A stretch of DNA of 64,000 bases from Brevibacillus dissolubilis (GTDB lineage: Bacteria > Bacillota > Bacilli > Brevibacillales > Brevibacillaceae), in assembly GCF_006170445.1 (NCBI RefSeq), contig NZ_VCNA01000003.1, positions 186,001-250,000 on the forward strand, written 5' to 3'. The first letter of the stretch is position 1, and the number at the start of each line of letters is the position of its first letter. Positions 8,665-17,922 of this stretch are shown one piece after another. A program made the translations under genes and the position numbers. A model generated the notes under the pieces. It saw nothing but the letters and a program-made list of their open reading frames with translations. It was not told the DNA's origin and ran no database searches.

Positions 8665-9087
8665 TCAGTATAGCTGGAGCCAAAATTGGACAAGTGATCC
8701 TGTTATCTTGCCGATCACCATTGCCAGTAAAAAGGTTTTAATAAACGTCTCCATGTTCAGCCGCTTGGTCAGGATCGGAAAGACGTTCAACACCTCGGTC
8801 AGTCCGGCCGCCAGCGTCCCGATGAAGACTCCTGCCAGCAGTCCCAGCAGGATGACCAGCACGCGCGGCAGATAAAAAACGATTTGGAAAAAATCCGTCG
8901 TTGTTGCAAACAAAGCCCCACTGACCAGTGCCCACTCATAGGCCCGCAGATAGTTATGCGTGCGGCTCAGCTGAGTTAAGCGAGGGATGACCTCTAGCAT
9001 GCTGACAAATGCCACAAATCCGCTGCCCACCGCAAGTCCGCCCCCCAGTCCGATGATGACGGTGAGACTGCCTTTGAGCAGGCTCAT
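8665..9087 (-). CDS. spoVAB: Stage V sporulation protein AB
   Basis: 140-residue membrane protein with four hydrophobic helices, beginning SLLKGSLTVIIGLGGGLAVGSG. It is needed with the other SpoVA proteins for dipicolinate uptake; its own biochemical role is unknown. Its start overlaps the stop of spoVAA by four bases, so the two are translationally coupled. The 112-base gap to spoVAC is the longest in the operon; I see no clear promoter or terminator in it. Confidence 0.92.
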   Translation of the reverse strand: MSLLKGSLTVIIGLGGGLAVGSGFVAFVSMLEVIPRLTQLSRTHNYLRAYEWALVSGALFATTTDFFQIVFYLPRVLVILLGLLAGVFIGTLAAGLTEVLNVFPILTKRLNMETFIKTFLLAMVIGKITGSLVQFWLQLY

Positions 9088-9704
9088 GATTTGTCCTTCT
9101 CGTTCTCTTTGTTTTCATGCTGGAGATAGTACTGGTCGAGATTCTGCTGGTACAAAAACATCTCGACATCGAGCGGACTGGGCTCCTCATTGATTTTTTT
9201 ACGGAAAATATGATTAAAAAACAGCACCATCCCAAGCCCGATGCCAATCGAATACGGAATCTGCAGCAGCATCGGATGGGCATCTTGCTCTCCTGTGATC
9301 AGATAATAGATCCGTTGATGTACCTGGGGCATGCTGACATCGGCATGAAAATTCATGATCGCAAGGCCTGAGCCGACGAACAGCAGCAACCAGACCAGGA
9401 CGACCGCGATGAGGTGTGGCCGTTTGCGTGGACGCGTCACCTCCACGATCAGCTGTGAGGCTCCCTGCACCTCCAACACCACATCCGGATACATCGTCCG
9501 CAGCTTTTTGATGATCTGCATGATGTCGACGATCACCAGGTCACCATCCTCCGGTCTGACCTTGTAGACCGGGATTTTGGCAAGCGTCTCTTCACGCTGT
9601 CCGTCCCAATAGAGCTGGCACAGGTCTCCCAGCGTGATCAATGCATTTTCGCGAACCGTCAGGCGTTTACGCAAACGAAGAAACAGTGGCTGATTCTCTT
9701 CCAC
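9084..9704 (-). CDS. spoVAA: Stage V sporulation protein AA
   Basis: About 206 residues: a soluble N-terminal domain (to about residue 110) then two hydrophobic segments (HLIAVVLVWLLLFVGSGLAI and PYSIGIGLGMVLFFNHIF) and a charged tail. First gene of the spoVA operon. GGGGGAGG ends directly against an ATG at 9710, which is too close for initiation, so I prefer GTG 9704, six bases downstream of the site. A longer frame from 9749 would overlap the sigma-G type promoter and is unlikely. Confidence 0.9.
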   Translation of the reverse strand: MEENQPLFLRLRKRLTVRENALITLGDLCQLYWDGQREETLAKIPVYKVRPEDGDLVIVDIMQIIKKLRTMYPDVVLEVQGASQLIVEVTRPRKRPHLIAVVLVWLLLFVGSGLAIMNFHADVSMPQVHQRIYYLITGEQDAHPMLLQIPYSIGIGLGMVLFFNHIFRKKINEEPSPLDVEMFLYQQNLDQYYLQHENKENEKDKS

Positions 9705-9737
9705 ACGCATCCTCCCCCGTCCCCTAGTTGTAGCTGA

Positions 9738-9767
9738 TAGTATGCGCAAGCAAAAAAAAGACCATTC
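9738..9767 (-). promoter_or_regulatory. Candidate sigma-G promoter for the spoVA operon
   Basis: On the minus strand GAATG (9763-9767) and CATACTA (9738-9744) are separated by 18 bases, matching the sigma-G pattern (GHATR, 17-18, CATnnTA). The -35 element falls inside the terminator stem of sigF. The predicted start is about 30 bases before the spoVAA start codon. Confidence 0.65.
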
Positions 9768-9791
9768 GAGCTAGTGCTCGATCTGGTCTTT
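9752..9791 (-). terminator. Terminator overlapping the 3' end of sigF
   Basis: Stem AAAGACCAGATCGAGC / GCTCGAATGGTCTTT followed by a run of eight T on the minus strand. The sigF stop codon (9771-9773) lies in the loop region. Confidence 0.85.
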
Positions 9792-10526
9792 GATCGTCTG
9801 TAAGATTCGTTTTTCCAGCCGGGAGACTTGCACCTGGGAGATGCCCAGCCGCTCGGCTACTTCAGATTGGGTCTGGTCTTTGTAATAGCGCAGGAAGACG
9901 ATGAGCTGTTCACGCTCGGTCAGCCTGCTGATCGCATCCTTGAGGGCAATCTTGTCAAACCATTTGCCCACGCTCTCGTCGGCAATCTGGTCGATCAGGG
10001 TGATCGGATCCCCATCGTTCTCAAACACCGTCTCGTGGATCGATGACGGCGCACGGGCCGCTTCTTGGGCGAAGACGACATCCTCCGGTGCGATCCCCAG
10101 CTCATCGGCCACCTCCTGGATCGTCGGTGAGCGGCCAAACTTTTTGTACAGCTCATCCTTCGTCCGGCGCACCTTGTTGGCTGTTTCCTTGAGGGAACGG
10201 CTTACTTTGACCGTCCCGTCATCACGCAGGAAGCGCTGGATCTCCCCGATGATCATCGGTACGGCATAGGTGGAGAATTTGACATCATAGGTGAGGTCGA
10301 ATTTGTCCACCGCCTTGAGCAACCCGATGCACCCGATCTGGAACAGATCATCCGCTTCGTACCCACGGTTCATAAAGCGTTGGACAACGGACCAAACGAG
10401 GCGAATATTGCTGTTGACCAGCGTTTCGCGTGCATCGTTATCACCGGATTGGCTTTTGGCGATTAACTCTTTCACTTGGTCATTACTTAAGAATGGGTGA
10501 CTGGCGTTTTTGATATCGGCTCCCAT
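9771..10526 (-). CDS. sigF: RNA polymerase sigma factor SigF, forespore-specific
   Basis: 251 residues. Region 2 includes NIRLVWSVVQRFMNRGYEADDLFQIGCIGLLKAVDKFD, with region 2.4 at KFSTYAVPMIIGEIQRFLRD. Region 3 is around KVSRSLKETANKVRRTKDEL. Region 4 carries the helix-turn-helix QSEVAERLGISQVQVSRLEK. SigF directs the first forespore transcription after asymmetric division and is held inactive by SpoIIAB. Third gene of the spoIIA operon, ten bases after spoIIAB. The operon is read from a sigma-H type promoter upstream of spoIIAA and probably also from dacF. Confidence 0.97.
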   Translation of the reverse strand: MGADIKNASHPFLSNDQVKELIAKSQSGDNDARETLVNSNIRLVWSVVQRFMNRGYEADDLFQIGCIGLLKAVDKFDLTYDVKFSTYAVPMIIGEIQRFLRDDGTVKVSRSLKETANKVRRTKDELYKKFGRSPTIQEVADELGIAPEDVVFAQEAARAPSSIHETVFENDGDPITLIDQIADESVGKWFDKIALKDAISRLTEREQLIVFLRYYKDQTQSEVAERLGISQVQVSRLEKRILQTIKDQIEH

Positions 10527-10536
10527 GGCATTACCC

Positions 10537-10983
10537 CTAGTTTTGTAAAGCTTTTGAGAATGAAAGTCGTTTGGTCAGACGGATTTTTGTGCCTTTGCCG
10601 ACCCCTGTGATCACTTCAATCGAATCCATGAAATTTTCCATAATCGTAAAGCCCATACCCGAACGCTCCAGCTCCGGCTTGGAGGTGTAGAGCGGTTGCA
10701 TCGCTTCTTCCACATCGCCAATCCCGTGGCCGTGGTCTTCAATCGTCAGCTCCACCAGACCATCATCATAGGCGACATGGATATGTACCAGACCTTCTGG
10801 ATTTTCTTCGTACCCATGAATAATCGAGTTGGTTACCCCCTCAGATACGACGGTTTTGATCTCTTCCATCTCTTCCATGGTGATATCGAGCTGGGAGAGG
10901 AAGGAGGCGACCGCCACACGGGCAAACGCTTCGTTTTTACTGAGTGCGGCAAAGGAGAGGTTCATCCGGTTCTGATTCGCCAT
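10537..10983 (-). CDS. spoIIAB: Anti-sigma-F factor and serine kinase SpoIIAB
   Basis: 148 residues of the GHKL kinase fold. The N-box is around [17 protein letters not shown], and ATP-lid/G1 elements are IEDHGHGI and [15 protein letters not shown]. It binds SigF and also phosphorylates SpoIIAA. The full family length is present with no changed key motif. It lies one base from the end of spoIIAA and ten from sigF, so the three are one translational unit. Confidence 0.97.
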   Translation of the reverse strand: MANQNRMNLSFAALSKNEAFARVAVASFLSQLDITMEEMEEIKTVVSEGVTNSIIHGYEENPEGLVHIHVAYDDGLVELTIEDHGHGIGDVEEAMQPLYTSKPELERSGMGFTIMENFMDSIEVITGVGKGTKIRLTKRLSFSKALQN

Positions 10984-10984
10984 C

Positions 10985-11335
10985 TTAGGCCACCCCCAGT
11001 ACAGTCAAGGCTTCTGCTTCGTTATCTTTGAACTTAATCACTTTGAACAAGCCTGACATTTCAAAAATGCGGTAAATCGTCGGGTTGATCGAGCAGACGA
11101 CCATTTCCCCGGAGCGTGCAGAGATTTGCTTATAGCGGCCAAGAATCACACCGATCCCGGAACTGTCCATAAATTCGAGGGAGGCGAGGCTTAACACCAC
11201 ATGACGGATCTGCTCGTTCTTGAGCACATCGTCTACCTTGTTGCGCAGCTCTTCTGCGGTGTGGTGATCCAGTTCGCCTTGCAGTCGTACAACCAATACT
11301 TCGTTTTTTACTTCCATATCGATGCGAAGACTCAT
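10985..11335 (-). CDS. spoIIAA: Anti-anti-sigma factor SpoIIAA
   Basis: About 116 residues, STAS domain. The regulated serine is in [18 protein letters not shown], which closely matches the Bacillus protein. Unphosphorylated SpoIIAA displaces SigF from SpoIIAB; the phosphatase SpoIIE, not in this window, reactivates it. I start at ATG 11335, ten bases after AAGGAG; a GTG at 11344 is only one base from that site. This gives the usual N-terminus [10 protein letters not shown]. Confidence 0.96.
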   Translation of the reverse strand: MSLRIDMEVKNEVLVVRLQGELDHHTAEELRNKVDDVLKNEQIRHVVLSLASLEFMDSSGIGVILGRYKQISARSGEMVVCSINPTIYRIFEMSGLFKVIKFKDNEAEALTVLGVA

Positions 11336-11370
11336 CGTTGACACACTCCTTCTTACCCTTGATGCTCTAG

Positions 11371-11400
11371 AGTTTCGTCACCGTAAGAACCAATTCCTCC
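11371..11400 (-). promoter_or_regulatory. Candidate sigma-H promoter of the spoIIA operon
   Basis: GGAGGAATT (11392-11400) and GACGAAACT (11371-11379) on the minus strand with 12 bases between, against the sigma-H pattern RnAGGAwWW, 11-12, RnnGAATww. One mismatch in the -10 element. Confidence 0.6.
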
Positions 11401-11426
11401 CAGTCGACAAAAGCTCCAAAAAGAAC

Positions 11427-11470
11427 AAAAAAATCGAGAAGCCTCATCAAAAAACCTGTGGCATTCTCGA
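11427..11470 (-). terminator. Terminator after dacF
   Basis: Stem GAGAATGCC / GGCTTCTC (imperfect; outer TCGAGAA/TTCTCGA at 11434-11440 and 11464-11470) followed by seven T on the minus strand. Confidence 0.75.
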
Positions 11471-11501
11471 CTCTTTTCGCGGGTCATCTGGTTGTGTGCC
11501 T

Positions 11502-12677
11502 CTACTGGTAGCTGACTACAATCGCTCTCGTTGTACGCTTAAGAATCTCCCACAAGCCTGCCTGGTCTACTGTTTTTTCCGGGAACAGATCGACCCGTGC
11601 CACTTCTTTGCCGTCCTTCTTGATGAAAATATGTCCCACCACGTCCGTCTTCTTCACAGGTGCCTTAATGCTTGGCGTCAAGACGACTTCTTTGTTGTAC
11701 ATATCAGGGTTTTCCCCTTTTTTCGTCAACAGGCTGACCGTTTGCGATGTGACGATATTGACTTTCGCATCACGTCCCTTATCGACCATCAGCTGCTGGA
11801 CGACATCGCCTTTTTTGTAAACTGGATACACTTGGAAGTGGTTGAAGGCATAATCAAACAGACCCGATACTTCGGCATTGCGTGTTTTCGTGTCAGGCTC
11901 ACCCAGTACCACGGTGATCAGACGCATGTTGTTGCGCTTGGCCGTAGCGGTCAGACAATACTTCGCTTCGGATGTATAACCGGTCTTCAGACCATCGACG
12001 CCTTGATAAAAGCGCACCAGACGGTTGGTGTTGACCAGCCAGAACGGGTTGCTGGAGTCTTTGCGCAGATAATCCTGATAAGAACCCGTGTATTTGGTGA
12101 TATGCTCATGCTTTAACAGCTCACGCGACATGATCGCGATGTCCATCGCTGAGGAATAATGGTCAGGGGACGGCAGGCCGTTCGGATTGACGAAGTGGGT
12201 ATTTTTCATCCCCAGCTGCTTGGCCCGCTCATTCATCTTGGCAACGAATGCCTCTTCGGTACCTGCGAGATGCTCTGCCATCGCTACCGCTGCATCATTG
12301 CCGGATGCGATCGCAATTCCTTTGAGCATATCCTCGACAGACATCTCTTCACCAGGTTGCAAAAAGATCTGCGAACCACCCATGGAGGCTGCATGCTCAC
12401 TGGTGCGGACTTTGTCGGTCAGCTTTAATTCCCCGCGCTCAATCGCTTCCATCGCGAGGAGCATGGTCATGACTTTGGTGATACTTGCCGGTGGCAGTTT
12501 TTCATTCGCATTCTTTTCATACAAAATGGTGCCCGAATCCGCCTCAATCAAGACGGCAGACTTCGCATGCGGAGCCATATCTACCTTGTTCTCCGCAGCA
12601 AAAACCGACCCGGCGGATGAGGAAAAGAAAGTGAGAAATGCTAGTGTGAAAAGGAAAAATCGAGATAGTCTTTTCAT
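11502..12677 (-). CDS. dacF: D-alanyl-D-alanine carboxypeptidase DacF
   Basis: 391 residues, low-molecular-mass penicillin-binding protein, secreted or membrane-bound. A signal peptide of about 27 residues ends at SVFAAE. The active-site motifs are SITK (catalytic serine), SGN and KTG, in the expected order. The C-terminal beta-rich domain (from about residue 290) and amphipathic tail LWEILKRTTRAIVV are typical of PBP5-type enzymes. In Bacillus DacF trims cortex peptidoglycan and is made in the forespore. The position just upstream of spoIIAA matches that genome, and a sigma-F type promoter precedes it. Confidence 0.95.
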   Translation of the reverse strand: MKRLSRFFLFTLAFLTFFSSSAGSVFAAENKVDMAPHAKSAVLIEADSGTILYEKNANEKLPPASITKVMTMLLAMEAIERGELKLTDKVRTSEHAASMGGSQIFLQPGEEMSVEDMLKGIAIASGNDAAVAMAEHLAGTEEAFVAKMNERAKQLGMKNTHFVNPNGLPSPDHYSSAMDIAIMSRELLKHEHITKYTGSYQDYLRKDSSNPFWLVNTNRLVRFYQGVDGLKTGYTSEAKYCLTATAKRNNMRLITVVLGEPDTKTRNAEVSGLFDYAFNHFQVYPVYKKGDVVQQLMVDKGRDAKVNIVTSQTVSLLTKKGENPDMYNKEVVLTPSIKAPVKKTDVVGHIFIKKDGKEVARVDLFPEKTVDQAGLWEILKRTTRAIVVSYQ

Positions 12678-12705
12678 AACGTTCCCTTACCTCCATTCTT
12701 ACTGG

Positions 12706-12737
12706 TAGCATTTCCAAGCTGGCAGGAAAAAATACAC
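12706..12737 (-). promoter_or_regulatory. Candidate sigma-F promoter of dacF
   Basis: GTATT (12731-12735) and GGAAATGCTA (12706-12715) with 15 bases between on the minus strand, close to GYATA, 15-16, GGnnAnAnTR. Two deviations. Confidence 0.5.
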
Positions 12738-12772
12738 AATGAATGACAGGATTGGATAATTATTTTGGGTAT

Positions 12773-12796
12773 AAAAAAGAGGGCCACACAGGCCCT
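12773..12796 (-). terminator. Terminator of the flavin-reductase-like gene
   Basis: AGGGCC / GGCCCT stem with five-base loop (12780-12796), followed by CTTTTTT on the minus strand. Confidence 0.85.
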
Positions 12797-12799
12797 GCT

Positions 12800-13420
12800 T
12801 TATAACTCGGCACGGAATGTTTTACCGAGATGTTCACCCAAACCAAAATAGTGTCGGAAGTTATAAATTAATGGACTCCACACATTGGGATCAATATGCT
12901 TCTCATCGATCAAGATCTCCTTATCGGCGTGTATGTTGACCGCCTCTACCTCTACAATAGCAAAACTTGGGGTATGCTCAGGTACACGGATATGCATCAC
13001 CTTCGCTTCGATTTGCAGCGGGCACTCCAAAATACGGGACGGCATTACTTTTTCGGAAGGCTGGGCTGTTAATTGGGCAGCTGCAAACTTGTCCTTTTCA
13101 TAGCGGAATTTGTTGGCTGCTTTTTGCTCCGGTACTGGATTTACTCCTGTCAACGGGGCTAAGGCCTCAACGTTCTTCCACAGGTTGGGATTGGGGACAT
13201 TGACTACGCATTCTGGGTGTCTTCTGAGATTCTCAAGCGCTTTGCCGTTCAGTCCAAGACCTAATACCAGACAATGACCGAGCGCCCATGAGGATGAGAT
13301 CGGACTAATATTGGTAGAACCGTCTTCATTCAAGGTGGTCAGCAGTACCACCGGCGTCCCATAGTACAGAATACTTGGCTGGATATGTAAATGTTTAGTC
13401 TCTCGCACGTTGATTTCCAT
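12800..13420 (-). CDS. Flavin reductase-like, FMN-binding split-barrel protein
   Basis: 206 residues from ATG 13420, which has GGAGG seven bases upstream; the ATG at 13444 has no site. The fold is suggested by the N-terminal pattern PVVLLTTLNEDGSTNISPISSSWALGH, typical of flavin-reductase-like domains that bind FMN, and by LENLRRHPECVVNVP. No disulfide motif or second domain. The substrate is unknown. It is a single-gene unit between dacF and the chemoreceptor, with its own terminator. Confidence 0.8.
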   Translation of the reverse strand: MEINVRETKHLHIQPSILYYGTPVVLLTTLNEDGSTNISPISSSWALGHCLVLGLGLNGKALENLRRHPECVVNVPNPNLWKNVEALAPLTGVNPVPEQKAANKFRYEKDKFAAAQLTAQPSEKVMPSRILECPLQIEAKVMHIRVPEHTPSFAIVEVEAVNIHADKEILIDEKHIDPNVWSPLIYNFRHYFGLGEHLGKTFRAEL

Positions 13421-13504
13421 AAAAAGTCCTCCAATAACAAACATATGTTCCGCATCCGATTCTACCTAACTTCTGTATGTTTGTAAACCAAAATTTGTCT
13501 AATG

Positions 13505-13545
13505 ATGAAGAAACCACCCTTCACTGAGCAACAGAAGGGTGGTTT
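13505..13545 (-). terminator. Probable terminator of the chemoreceptor gene
   Basis: Strong stem AACCACCCTTC (13512-13522) / GAAGGGTGGTT (13534-13544) on the minus strand, followed by TTTCTTC; weak T run. Confidence 0.55.
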
Positions 13546-13690
13546 GCATGCAGAAGTTATGCTGCTACATTGGGGTTGTGGCGATCGACTTGGTGACTCT
13601 GGTACAATCGCTTTTTTTATCCCATCGGGTTGATGTACAATCAGCAACATGTTCAACCCATCCTTGGTTTCTCATTGGTCCTTCATCCCA

Positions 13691-15760
13691 TCAGATCGTG
13701 AACCTCTGGATATTCTCATTCAGCTCATCTGCCATCTGTTTGAGGTGATCTACTTCCTCGTTGATTTTGGAAATCGCCATGAGCTGTTCATCAATGGTTT
13801 CGACCACACCTGTAATGGAGGTCTGGATATCCCCGGACATATTGGACAGGCGCATCATGGATGAAGTCACGACTTGGTTGCCTGCGGCCATTTCTTCGGA
13901 GATGGCGGTCATGGATTCACTTTGGCTGGCGGCCGCTTGGATGTCGCCGAGGATTTGATCGAAGGCATGCCCTACATTTTCGACGGAGACGAGACCGCTG
14001 GATACCATGGTGACGATGCTGTCCATGTTATGGCTCATTTCCTGTGCTTCCTGGTTGATGGAGCGGGCGATTAAAGCGATGCGGTCTGAGAATTCACTGC
14101 TCTCCTCAGCCAGCTTGCGGACTTCATTGGCAACGACGGAGAAGCCTCTGCCTGCTTCACCGGCGCGTGCTGCTTCTATGGAAGCATTAAGGGCCAGCAG
14201 GTTGGTTTGAGACGCGATGGCGGTCATCATTTTGACGATTTCCGTGATCTCGCTGGATCGCTGGCGCAGGCTCTGCATACGCACATTGGAGCGGGCTACC
14301 TGTTCAGAAGCCATGCGGACGACATGGATGACCTCCTGCACCAGTGTAGAGCCGTCTTGAGCGCGGTCAAAGGTACGGCTGGTGGCAATCGAGGTGGATT
14401 CTGCGGCTGTGGCTACCTGCTCCACGCCTTCCGAGATTTCGGAGACAGTCGTTGCTGTCGACTGTACCTCATTGGTTTGATTGACGACCCTGTCTGAGAT
14501 GGTGGTGATATTGGTCTGAATGGTGTCAATAGCCGCACGGTTTTCCTGTGCAATCATATTTAGCTCATCTGTGGCTATATGTAGTTGAGTAGCTTTATCG
14601 TGCACGTTGGCCAACAGATTACGCAGTTCGCCCACCATATGGTTCATCGCCCGACCGACGAGTGCGATCTCGTCATGGCCTTTTACGTTCGCATGGACCT
14701 GCAGATCCCCTTCACCCACGCGCTGCATGTACCTGGCAATGGCGTAGAGTGATCTTCTGATCTTATTGGCGAACCACCAGATCAGCACACAAGCAATTCC
14801 GCTCACCGGGATGGAGAGCAACAGAATCACCCATGTCATGTTGTACACTTCCCCGTAGATTTCATCTGTTGAGGTAGTCATGACAAAATTCCACCCTAGC
14901 GTCTCAATCGGGGCAAATGCGGCGAATGCTTCCACGCCATTGTCTTTATAGACGACCGACTCAGATTTCCCCTGCTTCATCAGTTCCAGCATTTCAGCGT
15001 ACTCGCCTTGCTTGGCAAGCTCTACCGTGCTGTTTTGCTTTTTATCCTTGTGAGCGACGACGAGACCGTCACCTTTTACCACGAAGGCATATCCATTCTG
15101 CATGAACGGCACCTTTTCCAGCTTTTCCACCAGCTGATTGATCGAAAAAGCTACAACCAAGATACGGTCCGTCTTACCCGCATCTCCCACAGGTGATGCG
15201 ATGTATAGAAAGCTTCTCTCTGCATTCGGCGTAAATTCTTCGTCAGAGATGACCAATTCCTTTTTCTCCATCGCCTTTTTGAAGTACTCTTTGGTTCTAA
15301 AATCAGTTCCGCTCCGCCCTGTGAGTGAATAGATATCCTTGCCTGTTGCCGTATCAATCAGATAGACTTTTGTGATCTCCTTATAGCTCTGCTTCAGGTT
15401 TTTAAACTGCTCCATCACAAGTGTGTCAATATCCGTGGTCAACACCCGGCGTTTTGCTGTTTCATTTACCGCTTCGGTTAACGTATTCACCCAATCATTA
15501 ATACTTTGGCTGTGCTGCTCAGCCAGCATTTTAGTCTCTTTAGACGTGATGTTGGTTAACGTAGCTTTTGAATAAGTAAAAGCGATAAATTGCAAGGTCA
15601 GAAAGATAACCAAGACCATAACAATTCCAAAAATAATCATTTTGGTTGCAATTGAGTTACGGATTCTCCCCAAGGCCAGCGAATTCGACATATCAGTACG
15701 GCTGTTCTCTCTAAGCCATTCTTGCACGTACTTCACAAGTGATCTGCCTCTGTTTTTCAT
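13691..15760 (-). CDS. Methyl-accepting chemotaxis protein (dCache-HAMP-MCP)
   Basis: 689 residues. First membrane helix around 40-62 ([21 protein letters not shown]), extracellular dCache-type sensor to about 310, second helix around 315-337, a HAMP domain (about 340-390), then a long coiled-coil signalling domain. The conserved hairpin tip reads [27 protein letters not shown] and binds CheA/CheW. No C-terminal CheR/CheB tether is visible. The ligand is unknown; the neighbouring opp operon makes peptides a guess only. No chemotaxis genes are adjacent. Confidence 0.93.
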   Translation of the reverse strand: MKNRGRSLVKYVQEWLRENSRTDMSNSLALGRIRNSIATKMIIFGIVMVLVIFLTLQFIAFTYSKATLTNITSKETKMLAEQHSQSINDWVNTLTEAVNETAKRRVLTTDIDTLVMEQFKNLKQSYKEITKVYLIDTATGKDIYSLTGRSGTDFRTKEYFKKAMEKKELVISDEEFTPNAERSFLYIASPVGDAGKTDRILVVAFSINQLVEKLEKVPFMQNGYAFVVKGDGLVVAHKDKKQNSTVELAKQGEYAEMLELMKQGKSESVVYKDNGVEAFAAFAPIETLGWNFVMTTSTDEIYGEVYNMTWVILLLSIPVSGIACVLIWWFANKIRRSLYAIARYMQRVGEGDLQVHANVKGHDEIALVGRAMNHMVGELRNLLANVHDKATQLHIATDELNMIAQENRAAIDTIQTNITTISDRVVNQTNEVQSTATTVSEISEGVEQVATAAESTSIATSRTFDRAQDGSTLVQEVIHVVRMASEQVARSNVRMQSLRQRSSEITEIVKMMTAIASQTNLLALNASIEAARAGEAGRGFSVVANEVRKLAEESSEFSDRIALIARSINQEAQEMSHNMDSIVTMVSSGLVSVENVGHAFDQILGDIQAAASQSESMTAISEEMAAGNQVVTSSMMRLSNMSGDIQTSITGVVETIDEQLMAISKINEEVDHLKQMADELNENIQRFTI

Positions 15761-15841
15761 CTCACTCGCCCCCTTTTTTCTAGATATATATATTTTAGGT
15801 ATTCATATTACCTTACGACCCATATTTTGGTAGCAAATAGC

Positions 15842-15895
15842 TAAAAAAAAGCCTCATCGAAATGGGAGTCAGGCTCCCTTTACTTCGTTGAGGCT
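15842..15895 (-). terminator. Terminator of the opp operon
   Basis: Long stem AGCCTCA (15850-15856) / TGAGGCT (15889-15895) with an inner GGGAG/CTCCC stem, followed by eight T on the minus strand. Confidence 0.85.
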
Positions 15896-15923
15896 CATTT
15901 CCTAGTATGACTGAACTGTGTGC

Positions 15924-16898
15924 TTAGTTATAGAGATGGCAAGCTACGAAGTGGTTAGGCTCTACTTCTTTCCACTGTGGAGCAGCTGCTGCGCACTCTG
16001 GCATTGCTTTCGGGCAACGAGTACGGAAGTTGCAACCGCTTGGTGGGTTCATCGGGCTTGGTACGTCACCTTCTAGAACGATACGCTCACGGTTACGCTC
16101 AATCTCTGGATCTGGAATCGGAATCGCAGAAAGAAGCGCTTGGGTGTACGGATGGAGCGGCTTGCTGTACAGCTTGTCGGACTCTGCAAGCTCCACCATT
16201 TTACCAAGGTACATAACACCTACACGGTCAGAGATGTACTTAACCATGGAGAGGTCATGCGCGATGAACATATAAGTGAGGCCCATCTTCTCTTGAAGTT
16301 GCTCAAGAAGGTTAACTACCTGTGCCTGTACGGATACGTCAAGAGCGGAGATCGGCTCGTCACATACGATGAACTTAGGCTCTACCGCGAGTGCACGGGC
16401 GATACCGATCCGTTGGCGCTGACCGCCGGAGAACTCATGCGGGAAACGGTTCATATGCTCAGGGTTCAAGCTTACCAGAGACAGAAGCTCTTGGATACGC
16501 TCTTTGCGTTTTGCACCGGAAGCGAGACCGTGGATGTCAAGCGCTTCACCGATGATATCGCCAACCGTCATACGCGGGTTAAGAGATGCGTACGGGTCTT
16601 GGAAAATCATCTGCATTTCGCGGCGGAGTGGTTTCATCTCGGAATTGCTCAGCTTGGAAAGATCTTTGCCTTCGAAGATGATTTGACCTTCTGTTGGATC
16701 GTACAGCTTGAGGATCGTACGGCCTGCTGTGGATTTACCACAACCAGACTCCCCTACGATACCAAGTGTTTCCCCACGCTTGATGGTAAAGGATACACCA
16801 TCTACTGCTTTAAGTGTATTTTCGCCGATTTGGAAGTATTTCTTCAAATCACGGATTTCAAGAAGATTATCGTTTTGGTCGATTGGTTTCTTAGCCAT
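15924..16898 (-). CDS. oppF: Oligopeptide ABC transporter ATP-binding protein OppF-type
   Basis: 324 residues. Walker [11 protein letters not shown]-loop [14 protein letters not shown], signature [14 protein letters not shown], Walker [13 protein letters not shown] and the H-loop in FIAHDLSMV. The C-terminal oligopeptide/dipeptide extension has the cysteine-containing [15 protein letters not shown], which in this family can bind a 4Fe-4S cluster. It energises peptide import together with OppD. Last gene of oppABCDF, 18 bases after oppD. Confidence 0.93.
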   Translation of the reverse strand: MAKKPIDQNDNLLEIRDLKKYFQIGENTLKAVDGVSFTIKRGETLGIVGESGCGKSTAGRTILKLYDPTEGQIIFEGKDLSKLSNSEMKPLRREMQMIFQDPYASLNPRMTVGDIIGEALDIHGLASGAKRKERIQELLSLVSLNPEHMNRFPHEFSGGQRQRIGIARALAVEPKFIVCDEPISALDVSVQAQVVNLLEQLQEKMGLTYMFIAHDLSMVKYISDRVGVMYLGKMVELAESDKLYSKPLHPYTQALLSAIPIPDPEIERNRERIVLEGDVPSPMNPPSGCNFRTRCPKAMPECAAAAPQWKEVEPNHFVACHLYN

Positions 16899-16916
16899 GA
16901 ATTGCCCTCCCCCTTC

Positions 16917-17909
16917 TTACGATCTACCTTGTGCAAGCGGGTGTTGCAACCAGCAAGCAGCACGGTGAGAAGGTCCATTTACGTCATTCAATTCTGGGTC
17001 AATCTCTTGGCAGACACGCATCGCGTTCTCGCAGCGGGCAGTGAAACCACAGCCTACCGGCGGACGGAGCAAGTCTGGTGGTGTACCGAAGATCGGAGTC
17101 AGCGGCTCGTCACGATCGAGGTCAAGACGAGGTACCGAACGAAGCAGACCTTTGGTATACGGGTGTTGTGGGTTGTAGAAGATTTCGTCTACGGTTCCCT
17201 CTTCGATTACCTTACCAGCGTACATAACTACAACGCGGTCGCACATCTCAGCAACAACACCGAGGTCATGCGTGATCAGGATGATGGAAGTACCCATTTT
17301 CTTTTGAAGATCTTTCATCAGGTCAAGGATTTGAGCCTGAATGGTCACGTCAAGCGCAGTAGTAGGCTCGTCGGCGATCAGCAGTTTTGGAGAACATGCG
17401 AGAGAGATTGCGATCATCGCACGTTGACGCATACCACCCGAGAACTCATGTGGATACTGATTGACGCGGCGGTCTGGCTGTGGAATCCCTACGATTTCAA
17501 GCAACTCAACAGCGCGGGTTTTTGCCGCAGCTTTGCTCATGTTTTGGTGCTTGATCAGACCCTCCATGATTTGGTTACCGATCGTCATGGTTGGGTTCAA
17601 GGAAGTCATCGGGTCTTGGAAGATCATACCGATATCCTTACCGCGGATGGACTCCATTTCTTTATTGGATTTCTTCACAAGGTCATCGCCTTGGAAGAGG
17701 ATTTGACCTTTTTTAATTTCACCCGGTGGCATCGGGATCAATTTCATGATGGTTTGGGAGGTTACGGATTTACCGCAACCGGACTCCCCTACGATCGCTA
17801 CAGCTTCCCCTTTATTTACGTGGAAGTTCACACCGCGTACAGCTTGAACTTCACCGGCATATGTGTGGAAGGAAACGTGCAGGTCTTTAACTTCAAGAAT
17901 ACGTTCCAT
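16917..17909 (-). CDS. oppD: Oligopeptide ABC transporter ATP-binding protein OppD-type
   Basis: 330 residues. Walker [10 protein letters not shown], signature [15 protein letters not shown], Walker [13 protein letters not shown] and H-loop ITHDLGVV. The C-terminal extension holds [15 protein letters not shown], matching OppD. Cytoplasmic ATPase paired with OppF beneath the OppBC permease. Thirteen bases separate it from oppC; same operon. Confidence 0.93.
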   Translation of the reverse strand: MERILEVKDLHVSFHTYAGEVQAVRGVNFHVNKGEAVAIVGESGCGKSVTSQTIMKLIPMPPGEIKKGQILFQGDDLVKKSNKEMESIRGKDIGMIFQDPMTSLNPTMTIGNQIMEGLIKHQNMSKAAAKTRAVELLEIVGIPQPDRRVNQYPHEFSGGMRQRAMIAISLACSPKLLIADEPTTALDVTIQAQILDLMKDLQKKMGTSIILITHDLGVVAEMCDRVVVMYAGKVIEEGTVDEIFYNPQHPYTKGLLRSVPRLDLDRDEPLTPIFGTPPDLLRPPVGCGFTARCENAMRVCQEIDPELNDVNGPSHRAACWLQHPLAQGRS

Positions 17910-17922
17910 GAGTAATTCCCCC

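Noticed and set aside
16140-17915. 591-codon plus-strand open frame across oppF and oppD
   Set aside because: It is antisense to two clear ABC ATPases and its translation shows no family pattern; a by-product of codon bias.
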